A stretch of DNA of 64,000 nucleotides from positions 1 through 64,000 of the forward strand of contig NZ_BCSJ01000002.1 in assembly GCF_001570805.1 (NCBI RefSeq), read 5' to 3'. The DNA is from Brevibacterium epidermidis NBRC 14811. GTDB lineage: Bacteria; Actinomycetota; Actinomycetes; Actinomycetales; Brevibacteriaceae. The position numbers and the translations under genes are program-made. The notes under the pieces are model-generated. The model was not told the DNA's origin. It saw only the letters and a list, made by a program, of their open reading frames with translations, and searched no databases. This document shows, in pieces, positions 39,949 through 48,450 of the stretch. Numbering within the stretch: position 1 is the first letter of the stretch; each line of letters starts with the position of its first letter.

Positions 39949-41204
39949 CGTGCCTCCCCTACGTCGTCGAGACGAGGTGCACCTGCGGCGACTTCCTTGC
40001 GGCGCTTCGATGACGCGCGGCGGGAGATCGCGAACTTGTGCGTCTCGGTGGCACCGTCGTAGATGCGGAACGGACGGACGTCGTTGAGGTACTGGATCAG
40101 CGGCAACTGGTCGGAGACGCCGTCGCCGCCGGTGAGCTGGATGGCCCGATCGATGACACGGTAGACGGCTTCGGAGCAGTAGACCTTCGCGATCGAAGAT
40201 CTGGAGTTCGCTTCCTTCGCATCGGTGGCGAGCACTTCGGAGGTCTTCGTGATCATCGCGTCAGAGGTTTCGATGTCGATGACCGACTGCGCGATGAGCT
40301 CCTGCGCGAGGCCCTGACGTGCGAGGACGTCGCCGAATGCCTCGCGATGTTCGGCACGGTCGAGTGCCGTGTCCAGCGCGCGGCGGGCCAGTCCCAGCCA
40401 CCGCATGCAGTGCGTGAGGCGGGCGGGTGCCAGGCGCACCTGGGCGTAGGCGAAGCCCTTGCCGGGTTCGCCGAGGATCGCCGAGGCGGGGACGCGAACG
40501 TCGTCGAAGTGGACGTAGGGGTGGCCGCCGGCGATGGTGCGATCGACAGTGTGGATCGACCGGCCGACACTGACGCCGGGGGTGTCTTTGGGTACGAGGA
40601 ACATCGTGGCGGCCTGGCCCTTGCGAGCCTGAGCTGAACCGGACCCGTCGCCGATCTCGGCGGAGTCCTCGGCGTCGGTGGCGGCCATGACGATGAAGAA
40701 GCTGCTCAGTTCAGCCCCGGAGATAAAGCGCTTGTCGCCGTTGATGACCCATTCGTCGCCGTCCTTGACCGCGCGGGTCGCCAGCGCCGACGGGTCGGAA
40801 CCGGTGCCCGGGTGGGGTTCGGTCATGGCGAAGGAGGAGCGGACGTCGCCGGCGGCCAGCGGGGCGAGGAACCGCTCCTTCTGCTCCTGCGTGCCGATCT
40901 GGGCCAGCATGTGCATATTGCCCTCATCGGGTGCCATGCAGTTGAGAACGGCGGGCCCGATCGGCGAGTATCCTGCCTCCTGGAACACCGGGGACCAGAA
41001 TTCGATCGACACGCCCTGGCCACCCCACTCGGTGGGCACGTGTGGAGCGAAGACTCCGGCCTCCTTGGCTTTGGCCTTGAGGTCGGTCAGGACCGCTTCG
41101 TCGAGGTAGTCCCCGGGATGGGGCTCGGCGGGCATGACCACGTCGCGGATGAAGGTGCGTGTGCGCTGGCGCAGCTCTTCGACGTCTGCTGGAATGTGGC
41201 TCAT
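39945..41204 (-). CDS. Acyl-CoA dehydrogenase (ACAD10/11-associated type)
   Basis: A 419-residue FAD-dependent acyl-CoA dehydrogenase. FAMTEPHPGTGSDPSAL is the FAD/substrate motif, followed by GDEWVINGDKRFISGA, and RIYDGATETHKFAISRR is the C-terminal FAD-binding block. The TEPHPGTGSD form is typical of the ACAD10/11 branch. It overlaps both neighbours by 4 bp (ATGA at each end), and its AGGAGG site lies inside the last codons of the SDR gene, so the three genes are translationally coupled. Confidence 0.93.
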   Translation of the reverse strand: MSHIPADVEELRQRTRTFIRDVVMPAEPHPGDYLDEAVLTDLKAKAKEAGVFAPHVPTEWGGQGVSIEFWSPVFQEAGYSPIGPAVLNCMAPDEGNMHMLAQIGTQEQKERFLAPLAAGDVRSSFAMTEPHPGTGSDPSALATRAVKDGDEWVINGDKRFISGAELSSFFIVMAATDAEDSAEIGDGSGSAQARKGQAATMFLVPKDTPGVSVGRSIHTVDRTIAGGHPYVHFDDVRVPASAILGEPGKGFAYAQVRLAPARLTHCMRWLGLARRALDTALDRAEHREAFGDVLARQGLAQELIAQSVIDIETSDAMITKTSEVLATDAKEANSRSSIAKVYCSEAVYRVIDRAIQLTGGDGVSDQLPLIQYLNDVRPFRIYDGATETHKFAISRRASSKRRKEVAAGAPRLDDVGEAR

Positions 41205-41980
41205 GCTGTGCCTCCTGCTGTGATGAGTCCGCCGTCGGCGGTGAGGATCTGGGCGGTGATCCAGTCGGAGTCGGACGACGTAAGGTAGGCCGCAGCTGCA
41301 CCGATGTCCTCGGGAGTGCCGAGCCGGCCGGCCGGATAGGCGGCGGTGACTTCGGCTTCTCTGCCTTCATAGAGCGCGGTGGCGAAGCGGGTCTTGACGA
41401 CAGCAGGGGCGATTCCGTTGACGCGGATATCGGGTCCGAGTTCGACGGCAAGGGTCTTCACGAGGTGGGCCACGGCGGCCTTCGAGACGCCGTAGAGGCC
41501 GATGCCCTTGCTCGGATTCTGGCCGGCGACCGAGGAGATGGACAGGATCCGACCCTTGTTCTCCCGGAACTTCAGTCCCTCGTGATGGACGGCCCCCTGG
41601 ATCCAGGCCAGAGTGCCGAGGACGTTGACCTCGAGGATCTTGCGGGCGGCATCGAGCTCGATGTCGACAGTGTCACCGTAGACCGGGTTGATGCCGACGT
41701 TCGTGACGAGGACGTCGAGGCGCCCGTACTTCTTCGCGATAGTGTCGAAGGCCTCGGTTCGGTGGGCCGGGTCATCGGCCTTGCCCGCGATGCCGATCGC
41801 AGTGTCCTCGGGGAATTCGGCGACGGTCTCGGCCAGCGGTTCGGGCTTGCGTGCGGTGAGGACGACGGTCGCTCCTTCGGCCTGCAGTCTCCGGGCGATG
41901 CCGAGGCCGATGCCGCGGCTCGATCCCGTGACGAGGGCGACCTGGCCCTCGAAACGGCGTCCGAACGATGATTCGCTCAT
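41201..41980 (-). CDS. SDR-family oxidoreductase (copy A)
   Basis: A 259-residue short-chain dehydrogenase. The NAD(P) motif TGSSRGIGLGIAR is at residues ~17-29, VGIN replaces the common NNAG (TNVGINP), and the catalytic YGVSK (Tyr/Lys) and ISSVAG (Ser) are present. It lies between the acyl-CoA ligase and acyl-CoA dehydrogenase genes, a position suited to a 3-hydroxyacyl-CoA dehydrogenase role, though this is inference. It is very similar along its whole length to the SDR at 45026-45844, a clear paralogue. TAGGAGAA precedes the ATG. Confidence 0.92.
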   Translation of the reverse strand: MSESSFGRRFEGQVALVTGSSRGIGLGIARRLQAEGATVVLTARKPEPLAETVAEFPEDTAIGIAGKADDPAHRTEAFDTIAKKYGRLDVLVTNVGINPVYGDTVDIELDAARKILEVNVLGTLAWIQGAVHHEGLKFRENKGRILSISSVAGQNPSKGIGLYGVSKAAVAHLVKTLAVELGPDIRVNGIAPAVVKTRFATALYEGREAEVTAAYPAGRLGTPEDIGAAAAYLTSSDSDWITAQILTADGGLITAGGTA

Positions 41981-42071
41981 TGCTTCTCCTATGTTGCGGG
42001 TTCTCTGTCTATGGGGCCGGTCAGGGACTGTGCCTGTCCTCGGTAGGGCCGCCTCGGTGACGGCACGATCG

Positions 42072-43817
42072 TCAGTTCTCGGCGGTCGTCTCGCGGCCGG
42101 AGTCTCGCAGCAGCCTGCGTTGGATCTTTCCGGTGTGCGTCTTCGGCAGGTCTGACATAACGTGGACGGTGCGCGGGTACTTGTACGCTGCGAGGCGTTC
42201 CTTAGCGAAGGCGATGAGTTCCTCGGCGCCGGCGGTCTGTCCGGCACGCAGGGAGACGTAGGCGACGACGGTCTCGCCGCGGTAGTCGTCGGGCTGGCCG
42301 ACGACGGCGGCTTCGAGCACGGCGGGGTGCTCGTAGAGGACGTCTTCGACCTCGCGCGGCCACACCTTGTAGCCGGAGGCGTTGATCTGGTCCTTGATCC
42401 GATCGACGAGATAGATCCACCCGGCATCATCCATAACGCCGACGTCGCCGGTGCGCAACCAGCCCTCGTCGAAGGCCGCCTCGTTGGCTTCGGGCTTGCC
42501 GAGGTAGCCGGGCGTGATCTGAGGCCCACGCAGCTCGAGTTCACCGGCGGTGGAATGGGTGACGACGGTTCCGTCGGCGATGTCGACGATGCGGGCTTCG
42601 AGTCCGGGGAACGGCACGCCGATGGCCAGGGTGTCCGTGGCCGGGTCGACGGGCGCCTCCGTGTTCGGCGGGACTCCGATGACCGCGGAAGCGGTTTCGG
42701 TCATCCCGTAGATGTTGTGGATGTAGTGGCCGAACCGGTTCCGGAATCGCTCGACCGTGGCCGGCGGCACGGGCGCGCCTCCCGAGTAGAGGAACCGGAT
42801 GCTCTGCAGGTCCTCGGCTGTGGCCGATTCGTGTTCGAGCAGGGCGTTGTAGACGGTGATCGAGCCGATGGTCACGGTGACCTTGTCATCACGGATGGCG
42901 GTGACGATCTTGTCCGCGTTGACGCGGCCGATGAAGTCGAGCGTGATCGGGAAGATCAGCGAGGTCGCCGCGCAGGCGACGGCTCCGGTGATGTGGAAGA
43001 GCGGGGCGATGGCGAGCATGACGTCGCCTTCGCCGAGGTTCAGCCACGCTCCGTATGACCGGGCCACGGCGAGCACATTGCGGTGGGTGCCGACGGCGCC
43101 TTTGGCCGGTCCGGTAGTGCCTGATGTGTAGGTGAGCAGGGCGGCGTCGTCGAGGCCCGGCAGCAGTTCGGTGCGGTGGTCGGGCGCGTTGGTGCGCTGG
43201 GAGGCGAGAAAGGGACCCCACGAATCGACGGCGATCCCGGACTCGGCGGGGGTCGCCTCGGCGGGGGTGGTTCCTGACTCACGGGAGGCAGTGGTCTGGG
43301 CGTCGACCACGAGGTCGCCAGGGTCGCGGTCGTATTCGTCGTCATCGGTGGTGAGCACCCAGGTCAGGGATCCGCCGGCGAGGGTCTCGCGGACCTGGCC
43401 GAGGTCTGCTTCGTCGCAGATGATCGCCGAGGCGGCCGAATCGTCGATGAGCGCGCGCAGTTCGCGTCCGCGGTACATGGGGTTGAGGACGAGGGGGACG
43501 ACGCCGATCTTCCAGGCCGCGAGCAGCGCCACGGCGAACTGCGGGACGTTCTGGAGGTAGACGCCGACGATGTTCGACTTCTGCAGGCCGCGGGAGAGGA
43601 ACCCGGCGGCGAGCGCCTCGGCTTCACGGTCGATGTCGGCGGTGGTGAACCTGCGGCCACGGTAGGTCACGGCGATCTGACTTGGGGCCGCCTCGACGCG
43701 GGCATTCCACGCATGGGCCGTGGATGCGTCGTGGATCTCCGGCGTCTCACCGACTCCGGCGGGGTAGAGCCGCGTCCACACATGCTGCGTGGTGGTGGAA
43801 GTGCTGTCGGCTGTCAT
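42072..43817 (-). CDS. AMP-forming acyl-CoA ligase
   Basis: A ~581-residue ANL-superfamily enzyme activating a carboxylic acid to its CoA thioester. LLTYTSGTTGPAKGAVGTHRN is the P-loop, YGMTETASAVIGVPP the adenylate motif, and WLRTGDVGVMDDAGWIYLVDR with the late KIQRR lysine the C-terminal domain. ATG at 43817 follows AAGGG; ATG at 43838 is an alternative. A Ser/Thr/Ala/Glu-rich insert near residues 187-205 (TTPAEATPAES) coincides with a variant of the recurrent CGCCTCGGCG word. First gene of the operon, divergent from a TetR gene with a dyad between. Confidence 0.93.
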   Translation of the reverse strand: MTADSTSTTTQHVWTRLYPAGVGETPEIHDASTAHAWNARVEAAPSQIAVTYRGRRFTTADIDREAEALAAGFLSRGLQKSNIVGVYLQNVPQFAVALLAAWKIGVVPLVLNPMYRGRELRALIDDSAASAIICDEADLGQVRETLAGGSLTWVLTTDDDEYDRDPGDLVVDAQTTASRESGTTPAEATPAESGIAVDSWGPFLASQRTNAPDHRTELLPGLDDAALLTYTSGTTGPAKGAVGTHRNVLAVARSYGAWLNLGEGDVMLAIAPLFHITGAVACAATSLIFPITLDFIGRVNADKIVTAIRDDKVTVTIGSITVYNALLEHESATAEDLQSIRFLYSGGAPVPPATVERFRNRFGHYIHNIYGMTETASAVIGVPPNTEAPVDPATDTLAIGVPFPGLEARIVDIADGTVVTHSTAGELELRGPQITPGYLGKPEANEAAFDEGWLRTGDVGVMDDAGWIYLVDRIKDQINASGYKVWPREVEDVLYEHPAVLEAAVVGQPDDYRGETVVAYVSLRAGQTAGAEELIAFAKERLAAYKYPRTVHVMSDLPKTHTGKIQRRLLRDSGRETTAEN

Positions 43818-43868
43818 CTGACTGTCGCCCTTCGTCATATCGTGACCGGAACATCTCCGTTTCGGCCG

Positions 43869-43886
43869 ACCGAGCGCTCGCTCGGT
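43869..43886. promoter_or_regulatory. Candidate TetR operator
   Basis: ACCGAGCG-CT-CGCTCGGT, a perfect dyad between the ligase operon and the divergent tetR gene. The core CGAGCGCTCGCTC matches CGAGCGTTCGTTC upstream of the paralogous SDR (45911). Confidence 0.7.
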
Positions 43887-44077
43887 TAGTTCTGTATCGT
43901 ATGTCACACGATGGCCGGGCGCAAGGACGGCCAGGCATGACTGTCGACCGCTCAGGCAGCTCAGCGATCGAGCTCAGAGATGGAGGGACACTTCGGGGGT
44001 CAAATGAAACCGCGGGGCACGAATGGCCGTAGATTAGGGATGAGAAGACAGTGAGACGGAGCAGGCAGGGACAACTC

Positions 44078-44692
44078 GTGAGCAATGCACCTTCGACCGA
44101 CTGGCGGGACTACGACGCCCCGCTGCTCTCGCCGATCCTCCAGTCCGCTCTCAACAGCTTCGTCACGGGCGGCTTCCACGGCACGAGCATCCGGCAGCTG
44201 GCCGGCGCGGCCGGACTGTCAGTGCCCGGCCTCTATCACCACTTCGCTTCGAAGCATGCGATCCTCGCCGAGATCGACCGTCTGGCGATGGAGGATCTGT
44301 GGCAGCGCAGCGTCGCGGCACTCGCCGACGGCGGGCAGGAGCCGACCGCACGCTTCGACCGACTCATCGAATGCCTGCTGCTCTTCCACGCGCACCAGTC
44401 CGAACTCGCCTTCATCGCATTCAGCGAGATCCGAGCGCTGAAAGATCATCACCGGGATGCTCATATCGCCGCTCGTGACCGACAGCAGAAACTCCTCGAC
44501 GAGGTGGTCGAGGAGTGCGTTGCCGACGGCAGCTTCACCACGGAATTCCCGCGGGACGCCTCGCGTGCGATCACGACGATCTGCACAGGCGTCTCGCAGT
44601 GGTACCGGGCGGGCGGCGAACTCGACCCGGCTGGCGTGGCCGAACGCTACGGCGAGATCTGCGCGCACGCCGCCGGCCTTCCGGTGAAGTAA
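44078..44692 (+). CDS. TetR-family transcriptional regulator
   Basis: A 204-residue repressor. The HTH SIRQLAGAAGLSVPGLYHHFASKHAIL lies at residues ~35-62; the C-terminal helical domain resembles the group regulating fatty-acid and acyl-CoA genes. A GTG at 44078 is preferred because AGGGA lies 7 bp before it; a GTG at 44051 is the alternative. Divergent from the acyl-CoA ligase operon with a perfect dyad between, so it probably represses that operon, and perhaps also the SDR at 45026, which has a similar site. Acyl-CoA is the expected inducer. The 3' end AAGTAA sequence is echoed 29 bp downstream. Confidence 0.9.
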   Translation: MSNAPSTDWRDYDAPLLSPILQSALNSFVTGGFHGTSIRQLAGAAGLSVPGLYHHFASKHAILAEIDRLAMEDLWQRSVAALADGGQEPTARFDRLIECLLLFHAHQSELAFIAFSEIRALKDHHRDAHIAARDRQQKLLDEVVEECVADGSFTTEFPRDASRAITTICTGVSQWYRAGGELDPAGVAERYGEICAHAAGLPVK

Positions 44693-44703
44693 GGGTGGTG
44701 CCT

Positions 44704-44729
44704 GGCGACCCGGTGAAGTAACGGTCGCC
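44704..44729 (+). terminator. Small hairpin after tetR
   Basis: GGCGACC/GGTCGCC with a 12-nt loop that contains a second copy of GGTGAAGTAA, the sequence covering the tetR stop codon. Confidence 0.45.
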
Positions 44730-44799
44730 CGGCCACAAGTTGCCCGCGAAATAGCGGCAGGCTGCTCGCGAGACGTTCCGCGAACCCTGCCCACATTGG

Positions 44800-44859
44800 A
44801 TTGTTGGGTCGATCCACGGTGGTTTCCACGCCTGAAACACCGTGGATCGACCCAACAAT
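44800..44859. repeat. 22-bp perfect inverted repeat
   Basis: ATTGTTGGGTCGATCCACGG(TG) at 44800-44821 is perfectly complementary to 44838-44859; TTTC/GAAA extends the stem after one bulged base. It lies in the 333-bp gap between convergent tetR and SDR genes. Likely terminator or RNA element. Confidence 0.85.
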
Positions 44860-44888
44860 GCGCCTCAGAACGGCGCCGCAAAGAACTT

Positions 44889-44975
44889 AGGTCGCCATCG
44901 GATACTTTCCGTCAAGAGAAGTATCCGATGGCGACCTAGATTCAGGTGCAGATGTCCGATGGCGACCTAGATTCG
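44889..44975. repeat. 19-bp inverted repeat plus third half-site (copy 2)
   Basis: AGGTCGCCATCGGATACTT at 44889-44907, 11-nt loop, perfect complement at 44919-44937, and a third half-site TCCGATGGCGACCTAGATTC whose start is offset 31 bp from its counterpart. Same layout as 37370-37454, with a C-G pair where copy 1 has T-A; the third half-site carries the same change. Confidence 0.9.
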
Positions 44976-45025
44976 GGCTGCCGGCTACCGGCAACCGATG
45001 TTCAGCCGCGGGCTCAGCCTCAGTT

Positions 45026-45844
45026 TCAAGCGCTGCCGCCGGCGGTGACGACTCCCCCATCGGCGGTGAGCACCTGAGCGGTGATCCAGTCGGCGTCCTC
45101 TGAGGCCAGATAGGCGACGGCACCGGCAATGTCCTCGGGAGTGCCGAGGCGCTTGACCGGGTACGCGGAGGCGACCTCCTCTTCCCTGCCTTCGTAGAGC
45201 GCGGTGGCGAACTTCGTTTTGACTACTGCCGGAGCGACGGCGTTGACGCGGATATCGGGTCCGAGCTCCACGGCGAGCGTCTTCGTCAGATGCGAGACCG
45301 CCGCCTTCGAAATGCCGTAGAAGCCGATGCCTTCGCTCGGAATCTGGCCGGCGACCGACGACAGGGTGACGACGCGGCCCTTGTTCTCGCGGAAGTTCAG
45401 GCCCTCATGGTGGACGGCGTCCTGCACCCAGGCCAGCGTGCCGAGGACGTTGACGTCGAAGATCTTCCGCGCAGCGTCGAGCTCCATATCGACGAGCGGG
45501 CCGTAGACCGGGTTGATTCCGGCGTTGGCCACGAGCACATCGAGGCGACCGAACTTCTCAGCGACCGTATCGAACACCTCTGCCCTGTGAGCCGGGTCGT
45601 CGGCCTTGCCGGCGATGGCGAGCGCCGTGCCTTCGGGGAACTCCGCGACCGCCTCGCCCAGCGCTTCGGGCTTGCGCGCGGTGAGGACGACGGTGGCGCC
45701 CTCCGCGTTGAGCCGCCGAGCGATTCCGAGACCGATGCCGCGACTGGCACCGGTGATGACGGCAACCTGGCCTTCGAAACGACGACCGGATTTCGGAGCC
45801 GCCGAGGTGGCTGCCGACTGAGTGGCTGAGGTGCTGTCTGACAT
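45026..45844 (-). CDS. SDR-family oxidoreductase (copy B)
   Basis: A 272-residue short-chain dehydrogenase, a near-duplicate of the SDR at 41201-41980. Motifs are TGASRGIGLGIAR, VANAGINP, LSSVAG and YGISK. It differs by an Ala/Ser/Thr-rich N-terminal ~15-residue extension. TGGAG precedes the ATG at 45844. It is monocistronic, with a dyad at 45908-45937 whose core matches the site beside tetR. Probably an isozyme with different expression or chain-length preference (inference). Confidence 0.92.
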   Translation of the reverse strand: MSDSTSATQSAATSAAPKSGRRFEGQVAVITGASRGIGLGIARRLNAEGATVVLTARKPEALGEAVAEFPEGTALAIAGKADDPAHRAEVFDTVAEKFGRLDVLVANAGINPVYGPLVDMELDAARKIFDVNVLGTLAWVQDAVHHEGLNFRENKGRVVTLSSVAGQIPSEGIGFYGISKAAVSHLTKTLAVELGPDIRVNAVAPAVVKTKFATALYEGREEEVASAYPVKRLGTPEDIAGAVAYLASEDADWITAQVLTADGGVVTAGGSA

Positions 45845-45907
45845 AGATGAACTCCAGTGTTCGTGCGGTGACGTGAGCGTTCGGCGCTGACCTCGCAAAA
45901 CGCCTTG

Positions 45908-45937
45908 AAGCGAGCGTTCGTTCAGCGTTCGCTTCTC
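45908..45937. promoter_or_regulatory. Candidate TetR operator upstream of SDR copy B
   Basis: GAAGCGAGCG...CGTTCGCTTC, 10-bp arms with one mismatch, enclosing CGAGCGTTCGTTC (45911-45923), which matches the 43871-43883 core at 11 of 13 positions. Confidence 0.55.
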
Positions 45938-46010
45938 ATCGTAGGCATAGCCGTTCGAAGATGACAAGGACTACGGCCATCGAACGAGAGAACTGGACGA
46001 GAATGGAGTC

Positions 46011-47309
46011 ATGAATCATCTCGAGTTCCATCTCGACCTCGGCTCGGGCGACCAGTTCCCGCTCGCCCGAGAAGCGATCTTCTCCTGGACGCTGCAGGAA
46101 CTCGCCGGCGTCGTCGTCCACCCCGCTCGCCGAGTGACCGAAGGTCAGATCGTCAGCCTGGAACTCAATCCAGTTTGGCCGACCTCGCCGAGGCGGCTGC
46201 GCGGTCGCGATTTGCTCGTGCCCGTGGGTTCGTGCGTCGTCACACGGGTGTTCGATGAGAAGGATCGCGCCGGTTTCACCTATCGCACCCTGCCGGGCCA
46301 CCTCGAGAACGGTGAGGAGACTTTCCTCGTATCCATCGGCACTGACGGCCGCCTCGGCGTGACCATCAGCGCCGATTCCGTCCCAGCACATCCTCTCCTC
46401 CGTCTGGGCGCTCCGGTGACCGTGGCGGCCCAGGAGTTGATGGCCCGGCGCTATGCCGAAGGGCTGAAGAGACAGCTCAGGACGGCCGAGCGAAGCCGCC
46501 GCGCACGCGCCCTCACGACAGCTTCGGCGCTGATCGGCCGGGAGCTGAGATTCATCGAGACCCTTGCCGGCGGTCAGCACGCGCTGACCATAGCAGCCCG
46601 CGACGGAGACGCGGAGCTCGTCGTCCGCGCATTCCCCGCCGGCCATGATGCGGCGATCAAAGAGGCCGCAGTGCTCGATCGGCTGAGACCGCTCGGCGAT
46701 CTCGTCCCCCGCCTCATCGCCCACAGCGCCGACACCAACGACCCGGTCATCGTCACGACCCGCGTCTCGGGCTCAGCACCGGATCCGGCGACGCCTCTGA
46801 CCACCATCGCCCGCGAGATGGCCGCGGCACTGGTGCGCGTCCACGAACTCGACGGTACCGGTCTGCCTCAGACTCCGCAGTCCCCGCCGCCAGGAGACTC
46901 TGCCATCGCAATTCGCGCCCAGCGGGAGTGGGCGAACCTCGACCGCGACGAAGAGGTCCTCACGCACACGGATTTCTGGGCAGGCAATGCCTTGTGGACG
47001 GGCGGGCGCCTCACCGGAGTCGTCGACTGGTCGGGCGCGAGCCGCGGACCTCGCGGAGTCGACCTCGCTTGGTGCCGTCAGGATCTCGTGCTGCTCGGTT
47101 CCCCCGAGGCGGCCGCCGACTTTCTCGACGAGTACGAACGACTCCTCGGCCGCCGCATCCATGACATCCGCGCATGGGACGTCCAAGCTGCGGCACGTGC
47201 CCATGATCGCGTCGAGACCTGGCTGCCGAACTACCACGGGATCGGCCTCACCGACATGACCGCCGAGGATCTCCGCCACCGCCTCGACACCTGGAACGAG
47301 CAGCTGTGA
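46011..47309 (+). CDS. DUF1990-APH fusion protein
   Basis: A 432-residue apparent fusion. Residues ~1-165 resemble DUF1990 (REAIFSWTLQELAGVVVHPA, GFTYRTLPGHLENGEETFLV, RRYAEGLKRQL). From ~180 onward an aminoglycoside-phosphotransferase fold follows, with LTHTDFWAGNALW as catalytic loop and GVVDWSGASRGPRGVDLAW as metal-binding motif. The usual HGD is HTD here, with the Asp kept. The frame is open throughout and codon use is uniform, so it is not an assembly join of two genes. Function unknown; a small-molecule kinase is possible. Confidence 0.75.
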   Translation: MNHLEFHLDLGSGDQFPLAREAIFSWTLQELAGVVVHPARRVTEGQIVSLELNPVWPTSPRRLRGRDLLVPVGSCVVTRVFDEKDRAGFTYRTLPGHLENGEETFLVSIGTDGRLGVTISADSVPAHPLLRLGAPVTVAAQELMARRYAEGLKRQLRTAERSRRARALTTASALIGRELRFIETLAGGQHALTIAARDGDAELVVRAFPAGHDAAIKEAAVLDRLRPLGDLVPRLIAHSADTNDPVIVTTRVSGSAPDPATPLTTIAREMAAALVRVHELDGTGLPQTPQSPPPGDSAIAIRAQREWANLDRDEEVLTHTDFWAGNALWTGGRLTGVVDWSGASRGPRGVDLAWCRQDLVLLGSPEAAADFLDEYERLLGRRIHDIRAWDVQAAARAHDRVETWLPNYHGIGLTDMTAEDLRHRLDTWNEQL

Positions 47310-47327
47310 ACCGGCCCGCCACCGCCA

Positions 47328-48224
47328 TCATCCAACGGTCGGCAGGACCTCCTCGGCGAGGGTGAGCACCGCTTCCACGGAGGCCTTTCCGTGGTCGGTG
47401 CGGTGGGCGAGGTAGAGCATCGTGGGCTCCTCGGGGATATCGAGGGGCACGGCCACGGTGCCGACCTCACGGGTGGCGGCGGACACCGAGTCGAAGGTGA
47501 TCGAGATGCCGAGGCCGGCCGCGACCAGAGCTCCGATCGTCTGCGAATCCGGCGCGCTCTGAACGACGCGCGGTGCGAACCCCGCTTCGTGGCACAGACG
47601 CAGCGTCGCCTCCCGCAACGTCGAGGAAGGATGCTCGGGAAGAGCGATGAAATCCTCGTCGGCAAGCTCGTCCACCCGCACCGAGGCGCGTCCCGCCAGA
47701 CGATGACCCACCGGCAGGGCTGCCGAGAGACGCTCGACCATCACCGGCCGACCTGTGACCCCGGGTGGCTGCTTCGCCCACCTCACAAGCGCGAGGTCGA
47801 GCGAGCCGTCGACGAGGCGGGTGATCCCCTCCTCGGCGTAGACATCGGAGTGGAGCCCGAAGCTGACCCCCGGCCTGTGCGCGGTGGATGCAGTCACGAG
47901 CGCCGCGGCCAGTCTGCGCGATGACGAGTGGGCGAATCCGAATTCGATGTGTCCGGTCTGCCCATCGGCGGCCCGGCGCACCGCCTCGGCGGCCAAGGTT
48001 CGGTACTCGATCATCTTCCGCGCCGGCTCCACCAGCGCCTCTCCCGCTGCGGTCAGCGCCACATTGCGGGTCGTGCGTCGGAACAGATCGACGCCGAGGT
48101 GGTCCTCGAGCGCGCGGATCGTGCGGCTGAGCGGCGGCTGCAGCATTCCGAGCCGTTCGGCCGCACGACCGAAGTGCAGCTCTTCGGCGACTGCGAGGAA
48201 CGCTTTGACCTGCTGAATCTCCAT
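47328..48224 (-). CDS. LysR-family transcriptional regulator
   Basis: A 298-residue LysR-type regulator. HFGRAAERLGMLQPPLSRTIRALED is the winged HTH, and the remainder is a normal effector-binding domain of the BenM/CatM-like group (HFGRAA, QPPLSR). It is divergent from the CoA-transferase operon, and an AATAAT/ATTATT dyad lies between them, so it probably activates that operon in response to an acid or CoA intermediate. Confidence 0.93.
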   Translation of the reverse strand: MEIQQVKAFLAVAEELHFGRAAERLGMLQPPLSRTIRALEDHLGVDLFRRTTRNVALTAAGEALVEPARKMIEYRTLAAEAVRRAADGQTGHIEFGFAHSSSRRLAAALVTASTAHRPGVSFGLHSDVYAEEGITRLVDGSLDLALVRWAKQPPGVTGRPVMVERLSAALPVGHRLAGRASVRVDELADEDFIALPEHPSSTLREATLRLCHEAGFAPRVVQSAPDSQTIGALVAAGLGISITFDSVSAATREVGTVAVPLDIPEEPTMLYLAHRTDHGKASVEAVLTLAEEVLPTVG

Positions 48225-48302
48225 CGACTGCTCCTCTTTCGAATCCGCGCTGGAGCCTCTGCCGTTGCCCCGACCGACATCCCAGCCAATACCTGTTCCG
48301 AT

Positions 48303-48322
48303 AATAATCCATGTACATTATT
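48303..48322. promoter_or_regulatory. Dyad in LysR/CoA-transferase divergent promoter
   Basis: AATAAT-N8-ATTATT in an AT-rich stretch, with a TATAGT possible -10 at 48336-48341 toward the CoA-transferase operon. Likely LysR site. Confidence 0.5.
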
Positions 48323-48450
48323 GCTGATCCTGTTATATAGTGGGACGGACCACGCGCCCGCCGCTCAAGCACGGGCCCAGAATGCCGAGCTCGACAGCAC
48401 TGTCAGCACACAGCAGCGCCGCCGGCCCGACGAGAGGAAGACATTCGACG

